A stretch of DNA of 7,142 nucleotides, taken from the NCBI GenBank assembly GCA_021827885.1, contig JAKAUD010000123.1, positions 1-7,142 on the forward strand. Reading direction: 5' to 3'. Numbering within the stretch: the stretch's first letter is position 1; the number at the start of each line of letters is the position of its first letter. The notes under the pieces were generated by a model that worked only from the letters and a program-made list of their open reading frames with translations, had not been told where the DNA came from and ran no database searches. Made by a program: the position numbers and the translations under genes. Positions 1 to 7,141 of this stretch are shown here, in pieces. This stretch comes from Thermoplasmata archaeon. GTDB taxonomy: Archaea; Thermoplasmatota; Thermoplasmata; Thermoplasmatales; Thermoplasmataceae.

Positions 1-93
1 TGCAAGCAACAGCCTAGTATAACATGAACCGTAATCATAAAAGTGATTTCCCGTTATCCCTCTTTGCTCAGAGAATTTGAGTTTCTGACACAT
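1..93 (-). CDS. cas4: Partial gene start, probable Cas4 (31 codons, runs off left edge)
   Basis: A reading frame opens with ATG at 91-93, inside the 3' end of cas3' in another frame, and stays open to the window edge. Its first residues are MCQKLKFSEQRGITGNHF, followed by YDYGSCYTRLLLA. The block ITG.hfYdY..C..R..LA resembles the N-terminus of Cas4 exonucleases ('I.G..iyyY..C.RrlWL'), in which the cysteine (Cys24 here) is the first iron-sulfur ligand. Cas4 acts in spacer acquisition and is a normal member of I-D loci. AAAGGAGAT (99-107) lies 5 nt upstream, the strongest ribosome-binding site in the window, and makes the start convincing. The overlap with cas3' is 26 bp. That a gene begins here is fairly sure; that it is Cas4 rests on about 18 residues plus context. 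Confidence 0.62.
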   Translation of the reverse strand, partial: MCQKLKFSEQRGITGNHFYDYGSCYTRLLLA

Positions 94-1957
94 CTAATAT
101 CTCCTTTGGAACAAGCATGTCGGGGTAAACTATGTGTGAAACCTCTTCAAACGCTGATTTAAAAGCGTCTATGTCTCGGGAATTTCCGTTCATTCCGTCC
201 TCTATGAAATCATTGAAATTTCTTACCAGAGTATTCCTGAATTTTTCCCTGTCCCTCATTTCTGACTCATTGACCTGAAAAGAACTCATAGGTACTGTAT
301 ATTCTAGAGTAACGATCATTGGAGTATCATAAAAATGTGTCACTGTGAACACTTGAAGCTCTTCGTTAGGCAAATAGTATTTGCACCACTTTTTGATCCA
401 TCTCAAGTCTTCGGTTGTAACTATGGAACTTCCATCGCTTCTGGTAATCTTAACGAATATGGTAATGCTCTGACCTCTGAAATATCCAAGTGATGATAGG
501 AACTGTTCCCACCATTCCTTAAGCGCTAGTGATTCAGATTTGTTCAATCGTGCTTCTGTCAACACGCGGTAAACATAACTGTCAAAGTTAAGCACGGACT
601 GAAACACATCCTGAATCGTTATATCGGAATTTGACTTCAGAAGTTCAATAATCTGATTCTTCAAATTGTTTCGTACAGACCTGATGGCACATAGTGCCAT
701 GAATGCCGCGAAATGTTTTTTTATTCTGGAAGCATAAGATTCTCTCGATCTGAGTATTAATCTTAGAGACTTCTCGAGTTCTATAAAACTGTCCGCCTTT
801 TCTGGTAAGTTCTTTAATACATCCCTGTCAACGTGTATGGTAACACTCCCAGGGGCACCAGATCTACCTATTCTTCCATATCTTTGTGACAGATTTTCTA
901 GATATAAGCCTGGTTCTATGTGAGCTTCATCAATATCTAAGTTTAGCCCTTGTTCTGCAGCGTTTGTGGCTATAACAAACTGCTCTTTATTTGAATACTC
1001 CTTCTTTGTTGTCGACCTCTGCATGAAACCCGTCAGTTCCTGGATTTCTTCCTGATGAATGCCTATTTCGAGCAGATGATTTATGGCCCTTTCTGCATCA
1101 ACTTTATGATCGAATAAGTAGAGAGTTCTTGCAGGTGTAGAAATAGTGGCGTCTTTAAATTTGTCGAGCATCTTTTCATCGGAAAATTTTAAGTTTACTA
1201 AACCACGTACCTTTCTTGAGTACCCGTTTCCGTCATGGGTTGTGATCACGCTCAAAGTATCGTACGTTAATTTCATCCCAGTTATAATTGTCATTACCTT
1301 TTCATCAGGAGTTGCGGATGCAAAAATCACCTTCAGGTGGTTACCTGTCAATCGGGACAGCATAATGAAGGCGAGTATTTTGCCCAGTTCTTCCTCACCA
1401 TACACATGATATTCGTCGAAAATGATAGCGTCTAATTTAGCAAATATGTCCTCTGGATTTCTCAATTTGCCAATATTGAAATTTGGTGACTTCATTTGAG
1501 ATGTATAATAGAACCCAGAAATTAGTAATGAGATAATATCAGGATTTGAAATCAATATATCATTTCCTGTGAAGCTAAAACTTATTTCATCCTGTCTTTG
1601 AATCGGATTACGCTGAACAAGGTCCTTTCCGGTCAGTTTCCTTATACGAACATCCCCAATTTCGGCGTGCTCTCTAATGGACTTGGTGAGACTTTCGTAT
1701 ATCTGGTTGATTAGAAGATTTGTTGGAGATATGATCAGAGTCTTCCTTCTTTGAAAGACATTCATATTGCAGAACGTTGGAAGACCAAATGATAAAGTTT
1801 TACCGGTTCCAGTTGGCGCATTTACAAACAAGCAATCAAATTGAGAGTTGAATATATCTCGAATTTTAACTTGAAATTGATGAAGTGCCATGCCTAAAAA
1901 TGATTCATTGGAATATGAAAGATATTCTGGCTCAAACCTAAATTCTTTAGATGACAA
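68..1957 (-). CDS. cas3': Cas3' helicase (HD-less), type I-D
   Basis: This is a superfamily 2 DNA helicase of 629 aa, taken to be the Cas3' of the I-D system, which unwinds target DNA after the effector forms an R-loop. Visible motifs are an HQ motif near residue 26, Walker A APTGTGKT (47-54), motif Ia-like SPTNLL (77-82), Walker B/DExH-type DEYH (181-184), motif III SAT (214-216), motif V ATNAAEQGLNLD (330-341) and motif VI QRYGRIGR (358-365). No HD nuclease domain is present at either end, which fits type I-D, where the HD domain sits in Cas10d. The C-terminal 230 residues after the RecA domains are family-specific and not recognised in detail. The start is TTG at 1955-1957, chosen because TGAGGT lies 5 nt upstream; the next in-frame ATG (Met23) would remove the segment before the HQ motif. 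The gene follows csc1 after 8 bp. Confidence 0.92.
   Translation of the reverse strand: MSSKEFRFEPEYLSYSNESFLGMALHQFQVKIRDIFNSQFDCLFVNAPTGTGKTLSFGLPTFCNMNVFQRRKTLIISPTNLLINQIYESLTKSIREHAEIGDVRIRKLTGKDLVQRNPIQRQDEISFSFTGNDILISNPDIISLLISGFYYTSQMKSPNFNIGKLRNPEDIFAKLDAIIFDEYHVYGEEELGKILAFIMLSRLTGNHLKVIFASATPDEKVMTIITGMKLTYDTLSVITTHDGNGYSRKVRGLVNLKFSDEKMLDKFKDATISTPARTLYLFDHKVDAERAINHLLEIGIHQEEIQELTGFMQRSTTKKEYSNKEQFVIATNAAEQGLNLDIDEAHIEPGLYLENLSQRYGRIGRSGAPGSVTIHVDRDVLKNLPEKADSFIELEKSLRLILRSRESYASRIKKHFAAFMALCAIRSVRNNLKNQIIELLKSNSDITIQDVFQSVLNFDSYVYRVLTEARLNKSESLALKEWWEQFLSSLGYFRGQSITIFVKITRSDGSSIVTTEDLRWIKKWCKYYLPNEELQVFTVTHFYDTPMIVTLEYTVPMSSFQVNESEMRDREKFRNTLVRNFNDFIEDGMNGNSRDIDAFKSAFEEVSHIVYPDMLVPKEILDVSETQIL
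99..107 (-). promoter_or_regulatory. Strong ribosome-binding site for the cas4-like gene
   Basis: AAAGGAGAT on the minus strand is a near-perfect ribosome-binding site located within the last codons of cas3'. It is 5 nt before the ATG at 91-93. It decides the start of the partial gene and argues against the later ATG at 36-38, which has no such site. Confidence 0.68.
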
Positions 1958-1962
1958 GATAA

Positions 1963-1968
1963 ACCTCA
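1963..1968 (-). promoter_or_regulatory. Ribosome-binding site of cas3', overlapping csc1 stop
   Basis: TGAGGT on the minus strand lies 5 nt before the TTG start codon of cas3'. Its first three bases are the csc1 stop codon, so a ribosome finishing csc1 stands directly on the site. This supports the TTG start and suggests that cas3' is translated by coupling, at a reduced level because of the weak start codon. Confidence 0.7.
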
Positions 1969-2646
1969 GCTGTATGGCTGAAATAATCCGGATACTAACT
2001 TAAGTGGCAAGTTTTGCAGTAAAGTATATTGATACGAATTGTTTTCAATATACAGGTTTGGTTCTTGTTCCTTTATTGCCGACAAAATTTCGTTTGCCCT
2101 AGGAATACCAAGTAAAAGGTAAAGTGTGTATGCGTTTATCGTAATTCTGTTGATATCCCTTGAATCTATTCCCGTACATAAGGCAACAGATTCTCTGGTA
2201 TTCCCAAGGCGTATGGTGAACCGGTCAGGTAAATAAGAGTCGTCATTCTTTGAAAACGTTACGAATGTAAATTCATTTCCAGGTTGAATTCCCTGCCTTT
2301 TCATCCAGTTTCTAAAAGGAGCGCGGCCGGATTTCTGGATAGCTTCACTTTGTGGATACCCTTCAGAAATAAAACTTGTTGCGATATCATATACTCTAGT
2401 AAACATCAAATCACCAGATGGCGTTGCTACGCTTGAAAGCATGTTAAGTGCCCTGATCTCCTCGTAATTTGAAGTATGCGAAGTGTATCCAAACTGGAAA
2501 TGTCTCATTGCCAGTGCGTTGTTAATTGCATACAGTAAAGCTATATCGCCGATCCATGGATTTGTTACTGTAGAGCCAGCTGCACCGGAGTCCATCTTAC
2601 TCCGGAAATAGAGGGGTGACAATAATTTCAACCTGTATGCTTTCAT
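1966..2646 (-). CDS. csc1: Csc1, type I-D Cas5 subunit
   Basis: Csc1 is the Cas5-family protein that binds the 5' handle of the crRNA and caps the Csc2 filament in the I-D effector. The 226-aa product begins with an RRM-like strand (MKAYRLKLLSPLYFRS). WIGDIALLYAINNAL (31-45) is the Csc1-like helix that follows the first strand. The mid-region APFRNWMKRQGIQPGNEF (109-126) and LPDRFTIRLGNTRES (139-153) match the family's 'pg..f..fv ... lP..iRlG' pattern. Its ATG shares one base with the csc2 stop (TAATG), and AGGTGA (2653-2658) is placed 6 nt upstream, indicating tight coupling. The TGA stop is itself part of the ribosome-binding site for cas3'. The assignment comes from pattern and position, as Csc1 sequences are divergent. 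Confidence 0.88.
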   Translation of the reverse strand: MKAYRLKLLSPLYFRSKMDSGAAGSTVTNPWIGDIALLYAINNALAMRHFQFGYTSHTSNYEEIRALNMLSSVATPSGDLMFTRVYDIATSFISEGYPQSEAIQKSGRAPFRNWMKRQGIQPGNEFTFVTFSKNDDSYLPDRFTIRLGNTRESVALCTGIDSRDINRITINAYTLYLLLGIPRANEILSAIKEQEPNLYIENNSYQYTLLQNLPLKLVSGLFQPYS

Positions 2647-3698
2647 TATTGTTCACCTGAATCGGTCTCCTGATTTCGCACGCCGCCCTTTTTTTTCTTT
2701 CCAAGTATCTTGCTGTAAGATATTAAATCAGCAGAGTCTTTGGCTAGTTTCGCGTATATGGCATTGAGTTCATCTGAACTTAGATTTCTCAGTTTCTCTG
2801 TAAACGTGCTGAGTTCATCTCCGGATAGAAGAATTCCTGGCTTTTCCTCCGATAACAAATTAATCACCCGTTCGATTATAGATCGTTCGAAATCTTCTGG
2901 TAACTTTTCTTCCACTGACATGTCAGAAAGGGCTTTTGCAACGGTATAAGATGTGACTGGCAGTTCAAATTCTCCTGCAACTATGGCCCCCACAGAGTTT
3001 ATAAAATTAGGGCCAGTGATTGACGTTTGCGCCCCATAGCTACGCTCTTCCAAAGTCAAAAGCACATGCACAAGCATTTCTGGAGTTGGGTTCAACAGAG
3101 TAATGAACGATGGAAAGAATGTGTCCGGGACAATATATTCCGAATTGAAAAGACTCGTTCTATTTGCACCTTTCGCACGATCCCACATCGTCCCAGCCTC
3201 TGATAGGGAATTATGGGTCAATCTCTTCGTTATTCTAGACCTTTCCCTGATGCTGTATGAACTGCTATACAGAACCCGAGACGGCAGCATTGCCTGCCCC
3301 GCATCTCCACCCTCAACAACTGTATCGCCATATATTACAGAATTAGGGTTATTGAGATATTCTATGGCACTTATGCTGTTATATTCATATCTTGAGTCTA
3401 CAAGACCAAACGCCCTACATATCTTGAGTCCCATTAGTTTTTCCTTTGATTTGAACTTCCTAGCAGGAACTTCTACAACTTCCCTGACGCCAAACTTAGC
3501 ATCCGAAATGACTTGAGTTATAGTTGATTCTGGGTCGTCGCTCCTATCAATAAATGGGCCTATTGTCTTTCTCATAATGAATAGAGTGACGAATTTCCTC
3601 TTATTCTGAGCCATAGGAGGGATTTCTCCATCCATTTCTGTCGCGAAGTGGTTTTTTCCGAGTTTGTTCAATATATATTCCCTTGTTTCCTCACTCAT
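2646..3698 (-). CDS. csc2: Csc2, type I-D Cas7 crRNA-backbone protein
   Basis: Csc2 is the Cas7-type RRM protein that polymerises along the crRNA spacer to form the backbone of the I-D effector. The 350-aa product shows Csc2-like blocks in order: KFVTLFIMRKTIGPFI (36-50), NPNSVIYGDTV (118-127) followed by a glycine-rich stretch, THNSLSEAGTM (161-171), IVPDTFFPSFITL (189-201) and YGAQTSITG (221-229). The C-terminal end is a charged, lysine-rich tail (KILGKKKKGG) that looks disordered. The ATG at 3696-3698 overlaps the cas10d stop by 8 bp. A strong ribosome-binding site, AAGGAGATGA, lies upstream inside the cas10d 3' end (about 3705-3714), so the two genes are probably translationally coupled while csc2 can still initiate strongly. 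This suits a multi-copy subunit. A run of eight A in the tail codons is noted separately. Confidence 0.93.
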   Translation of the reverse strand: MSEETREYILNKLGKNHFATEMDGEIPPMAQNKRKFVTLFIMRKTIGPFIDRSDDPESTITQVISDAKFGVREVVEVPARKFKSKEKLMGLKICRAFGLVDSRYEYNSISAIEYLNNPNSVIYGDTVVEGGDAGQAMLPSRVLYSSSYSIRERSRITKRLTHNSLSEAGTMWDRAKGANRTSLFNSEYIVPDTFFPSFITLLNPTPEMLVHVLLTLEERSYGAQTSITGPNFINSVGAIVAGEFELPVTSYTVAKALSDMSVEEKLPEDFERSIIERVINLLSEEKPGILLSGDELSTFTEKLRNLSSDELNAIYAKLAKDSADLISYSKILGKKKKGGVRNQETDSGEQ

Positions 3699-6450
3699 TA
3701 TCTTTCATCTCCTTAGGTTTTTTTATGTTGTTCCATTTAGTTATGTTGTACAAGATGGCGAATTCTGCTATGATGTCCTTCTTATACTCATAAGCGGGAA
3801 TCCTGCTTTTGAAATCGTTCCTTAGCATTTCTACAAGCAATTTAGAGAACCTGACTGTATGATCCTGGACATCCTTTCCGTAATACTTATCTCGTTTTGC
3901 AATTTCCCAGATTCTTCCAGAGATTATGTCTTCTAATTCGCTGTCTTCCTTTCTGATGTTTCTAGAATATGCATCGAGAGCTGTTCTGATCATCCACGTA
4001 TGATCATTTCCGGATTTTGGGCCCCCTCTTATAATGCCACATGCCTCATTTACGATCTCCTGCATCTGTCTAGTTTTCAATTCGTTTCCATATTTTTCCA
4101 TATACCATATCACTTCTTTTTTTACACTTTCGATTTTCGTTCGTATCTTTTCTGGTCCATCACTTAATATGTTCCTCCACGCAGCATACAATAATCCCCT
4201 CCTGCTTCTGGTCATGTTCTCAATGACAAAGTTTATCACCCCATCATAACCGTAATTGAGCTTGCTCACGCTGTAAATCAGGTCAAGTTCTTTTATGCTA
4301 TCATGTATTCTATCGATCCTTATTTCTGCCATCCCGAGATTCCTGACCCAATAAGGAGCGTTTTCCCACATGAACATTGGTACAAACAGGTCTTCAGAAG
4401 AGAACAACGGAGTTACTTTGACTTTTAGTCCCCTGCTACCAACTAACCTGACAAGCCCATAGAGCATAAAGAAGGCTTCTTTTGTCTTTTTAGGCTTTGA
4501 AACAAACATTACAGTGTGGTAGTCTAGTTGTTTTTTTGATCTAGTGCCTAGATAAATAGTGGCGGATTCCATGGAATCGCTGTATTCTATAGTATACCCT
4601 TTTCTGTCACTGGAATTTTGTCCGAAGCAGTCAATCATTCGCTTCAGATTTACGGGAACCACATAATCAGCGAGATTTATCCGCACACAGAGCGCTTCAC
4701 TCTCCTTTCCGATTTCCGATCTCCTCATTGAGTTTTCTTTTGCACACATTAAACAGATTTTGCCGTTGAACTTGACCTCGTCGTATTTTAGTACGGAAAT
4801 CTTAAGACCACCTCCAGCTGTGGCCTTATAACCAAAAGCGTATTGATCCTTTAGGGGAAAATCTCCAATCTTTCCACACTGTATGCACGTGTTAGACTTG
4901 TCCGGAACTTTAGGAGGGTTTATCATTCCAATCGAATCTTCGAAAAATCTGTTGTAGTCAGGGAATTGCTGCGATGGAAACTGTATTGCCAACTCTTCTG
5001 ATAGTAATTTCAGAGTCTCCAGGTATTTTGTTATCAGCTCTTCGTAAGTCAAGCTGTGAAACATTGAAGCATATGAAATCGCAAGAAGAGTTTTCATCTG
5101 TATCTGATCAACAGTACCTTGATTACTGCTCTCATCTGTATTTGTTTCATATTCCTGTCCGAAGTTTCTCACTAGGAATTCCATTTCTTCGCTGTGGCTT
5201 GGCATTTTATTGCCAAAACATTGGTAATATACTCTTCTTGCACATGCCATTAATCCCAGAATTCTTCTCCTCATTTTATCAATATCTTCAATTTCTTCGG
5301 ATTTTTCCGGTATGTTCATAAAAAATGAGATATCATCCCCGGTTTTCTTTGAATAAATTGGTACATCAAACTTCCTTGATTTAATATCAAAATCGCTGTG
5401 AGTTTGTTTCCACTCCTTGCCAGACCACAGGAGAAGCCTACCACCAAATTTTTCCACATATAATTTTACTATATCAAGAGTTGGTGGAATATCTCTTGCA
5501 AATTCAAGTTTAATTGAGTTGTTGCTTGGTGCATAACTCTCGAGAATATCATTCACAGCATTACCATCAAGACTTCCAATCTTTTCGATGAAATTATTTT
5601 TGACCGTCAACATTTCCTCATCAGACAATTTTTCGCCAGAGTAGATTATTCCATTCGGCGTTTCAGCAATGATATATCTTCTCAGTTCAACCATGGTTTC
5701 ACGTGCCGTCTCAAGCAACTTTGTCATTAAAAGTGATTGTGGCATATGAGAAAAGCTCAGAATACTCGCTTTCTCGTCGAATTTATTCAATAATTTATTC
5801 AGTTCAAGAAATATATCGTTAGAAGTATGTGCCTTGATTCCTCCAGTCTGATCTGCAAGTTTTGTAAAATCACTGATAGTGGATAATAGGGTTTTTTCCT
5901 TAATGGTGGTTAACATGTTAGCCATTTCCATTGTCCTGTTTTCAGTTCTAAGAATAAGATATGACAGATCACCCCACCAGCTCCGAGCATCGCCAAAATT
6001 GTGCAAGTAATATGAACAGATTTTGATAATCTCCTGTTTGTGCCTCTCGAGGACCTTATCAAGAGCCATTGCTCCATCATATCCTTCACCAAACAGCTTA
6101 TCGACATCATGAAGAGCAACACTGGCAAAAAAAAGTCTGACGAACTCTTCGGTTTTTTTTCTATTCACACTGTCTGATGAAATCTTGCTGATCTTATTCT
6201 CCATTACTCTTCCTGCGATAGCCATACCATTAATAACATGCGAAAAATAGGTTGTATCTGACCACTCTCTCAGACCTTGGATTGACCCCCCTTTTGCAGG
6301 CGACATAGAGTTATTTTTGAGAATATAGGTTAGAATCCCTTCATCCATTGTTGAGCTTCCTTGCCTATTAACGTAGAAAAGGTCATCAAAGGCGTCGTTG
6401 AACAAAGCAGTTTGAAAAAGTTTTGAAATTAAAAGAGAATTATAAGTCAT
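3691..6450 (-). CDS. cas10d: Cas10d (Csc3), type I-D large subunit with HD nuclease domain
   Basis: This is the large subunit of the I-D effector, 919 aa, within the family's usual size. The N-terminus is an HD phosphohydrolase-type domain: H71 (YFSHVING), then the HD pair H114-D115 in VALHDVDKLFG, with downstream candidate ligands H150 and D162. In type I-D this domain supplies the DNA nuclease that Cas3' lacks. A zinc-ribbon-like element has C522/C525 (TCIQCG) and C566/C569 (ICLMCA). No GGDD cyclase motif is visible in the palm-like region (about 590-700), as expected for Cas10d, so cyclic oligoadenylate synthesis is unlikely. The C-terminal roughly 175 residues are predicted helical and correspond to the Cas11-like part. 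The ATG at 6448-6450 has a modest GGTG ribosome-binding site at 6457-6460, 6 nt upstream. The gene overlaps cas6 by 11 bp and csc2 by 8 bp. Identification rests on the HD plus Cys4 layout and on the csc2 and csc1 neighbours. Confidence 0.93.
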   Translation of the reverse strand: MTYNSLLISKLFQTALFNDAFDDLFYVNRQGSSTMDEGILTYILKNNSMSPAKGGSIQGLREWSDTTYFSHVINGMAIAGRVMENKISKISSDSVNRKKTEEFVRLFFASVALHDVDKLFGEGYDGAMALDKVLERHKQEIIKICSYYLHNFGDARSWWGDLSYLILRTENRTMEMANMLTTIKEKTLLSTISDFTKLADQTGGIKAHTSNDIFLELNKLLNKFDEKASILSFSHMPQSLLMTKLLETARETMVELRRYIIAETPNGIIYSGEKLSDEEMLTVKNNFIEKIGSLDGNAVNDILESYAPSNNSIKLEFARDIPPTLDIVKLYVEKFGGRLLLWSGKEWKQTHSDFDIKSRKFDVPIYSKKTGDDISFFMNIPEKSEEIEDIDKMRRRILGLMACARRVYYQCFGNKMPSHSEEMEFLVRNFGQEYETNTDESSNQGTVDQIQMKTLLAISYASMFHSLTYEELITKYLETLKLLSEELAIQFPSQQFPDYNRFFEDSIGMINPPKVPDKSNTCIQCGKIGDFPLKDQYAFGYKATAGGGLKISVLKYDEVKFNGKICLMCAKENSMRRSEIGKESEALCVRINLADYVVPVNLKRMIDCFGQNSSDRKGYTIEYSDSMESATIYLGTRSKKQLDYHTVMFVSKPKKTKEAFFMLYGLVRLVGSRGLKVKVTPLFSSEDLFVPMFMWENAPYWVRNLGMAEIRIDRIHDSIKELDLIYSVSKLNYGYDGVINFVIENMTRSRRGLLYAAWRNILSDGPEKIRTKIESVKKEVIWYMEKYGNELKTRQMQEIVNEACGIIRGGPKSGNDHTWMIRTALDAYSRNIRKEDSELEDIISGRIWEIAKRDKYYGKDVQDHTVRFSKLLVEMLRNDFKSRIPAYEYKKDIIAEFAILYNITKWNNIKKPKEMKDNE
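3694..4101 (-). CDS. cas11d: Candidate internal ORF for small subunit Cas11d (136 aa) inside cas10d
   Basis: In characterised type I-D systems the small subunit is not a separate gene; it is translated from an internal start near the 3' end of cas10d, in the same frame. Here the in-frame ATG for Met784 (4099-4101) is preceded by GAAGTGAT (minus strand, 4109-4116). This matches 7 of 8 bases of the consensus GAGGTGAT, with a 7-nt spacer and an A-rich stretch just upstream. The product would be 136 aa, starting MEKYGNELKTRQMQEIV, rich in predicted alpha helix and sharing the cas10d stop. That size suits Cas11 proteins. A second candidate is Met746 (ATG at 4213-4215, 174 aa), but its nearest good site, GGGGTGAT, is 19 nt away, which is too far for normal use. 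The existence of an internal product is inferred from the family; the choice of start rests on the sequence. Confidence 0.55.
4109..4116 (-). promoter_or_regulatory. Internal ribosome-binding site for candidate Cas11d
   Basis: GAAGTGAT read on the minus strand lies inside the cas10d coding sequence, 7 nt before the in-frame ATG of Met784. It differs from the GGAGGTGAT-type sites used elsewhere in this operon by one base. A run of seven A (4117-4123) sits directly upstream and should keep the site unstructured. A chance match in AT-rich coding DNA remains possible. Confidence 0.5.
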
Positions 6451-7141
6451 AGTCTACACCATTCTTTTGTTCTTCAATGAAACCAAAGCCTATCTGTGTT
6501 TTGGCTCCTATGCCTGTATTTTGTATAAAATCTAAAAGATCGTAGTCAGCTGAGATTGTAAAGGAAATCATTGAACTCGGGATACCTGTGCCTTTCAGGT
6601 TGGATAGTTTTGACTTCGAGTTCGTTATACGCATGAATTGTATTTTAGGTAATGTTCCCTTAACCTTTGCATATTTTGAAATGATGTTGGCCCGAAGAAC
6701 GGATGAAAAAATGTCATCCTTTGATGTTACATATTTCCCTTGATGTTTAAGTACAATAGGGCTGCGGGAAATCATGTTAATTATACCAGATGAAATACGG
6801 GTCGTTTCCAATGTGATTGAGTGAATCAGTAAAATGTTGCTTCCAAGGATTATATGCCCCTGCAATTCAAGACCATGTTTTATTTTATCAAGAATTTCAG
6901 CTTCCAAACTAGATATCAAAAATATAAATCTATCTGCTATTATGCCTGTTTTTGAGAATTCCCTCTTTCCGCCTGGAAGCAGTTGGCTCATGCAATATCT
7001 AGGGAAATGTGGGTTGTTATGGATGTCTGATGCTAGACCTGGATTAGTATTCCTAAGTGCACTCAAAACAGAGGAATACAAGAAGTATGAATGATCATAT
7101 GGGACTTCTGATTCAGAATCAAGATTGACTAAGAGTCTCAC
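6440..7141 (-). CDS. cas6: Cas6 family CRISPR pre-crRNA endoribonuclease (233 aa, start at window edge)
   Basis: Cas6 is the metal-independent RNase that cuts CRISPR repeat RNA to release mature crRNAs. The protein opens with a beta strand (MRLLVNLDSE) followed by VPYDHSYFLYSSVLSAL around residues 13-29. This is the usual Cas6 N-terminal pattern of strand, 'PY.Y.Y.L' and helix. The C-terminus carries the diagnostic glycine-rich loop GIGAKTQIGFG at about residues 210-220, just before the end. Histidines 17, 41 and 45 lie where the general-base His of Cas6 enzymes is normally found; 41 or 45 seems most likely. The length is normal for the family. The start is a GTG at 7139-7141, one base from the window end, so an upstream start cannot be excluded, although the N-terminus already looks complete. 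It is the first visible gene of the operon, and its TAA stop lies inside the start of cas10d (11 bp overlap). Confidence 0.9.
   Translation of the reverse strand: MRLLVNLDSESEVPYDHSYFLYSSVLSALRNTNPGLASDIHNNPHFPRYCMSQLLPGGKREFSKTGIIADRFIFLISSLEAEILDKIKHGLELQGHIILGSNILLIHSITLETTRISSGIINMISRSPIVLKHQGKYVTSKDDIFSSVLRANIISKYAKVKGTLPKIQFMRITNSKSKLSNLKGTGIPSSMISFTISADYDLLDFIQNTGIGAKTQIGFGFIEEQKNGVDYDL

Noticed and set aside
1..38. Later ATG at 36-38 (minus) opening MITVHVILGCCL as the next gene
   Set aside because: No ribosome-binding site at a proper distance and no family resemblance; the ATG at 91-93 in another frame has a strong site and a Cas4-like peptide.
3103..3516. 137-codon plus-strand open frame opposite csc2
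   Set aside because: It is the antisense shadow of a strongly supported Csc2 sequence, has no convincing ribosome-binding site and does not resemble a known family.
4974..5321. 115-codon plus-strand open frame opposite cas10d
   Set aside because: Antisense shadow within the cas10d coding region; the composition looks like reverse-complemented coding DNA.
5910..6128. 72-codon minus-strand frame inside cas10d
   Set aside because: Alternative-frame shadow of the conserved HD region; no ribosome-binding site and no recognisable product.
6127..6160. Hairpin between A8 and T8 as a terminator
   Set aside because: The stem would be purely A-T, it lies inside the conserved HD domain coding region, and no gene ends here.
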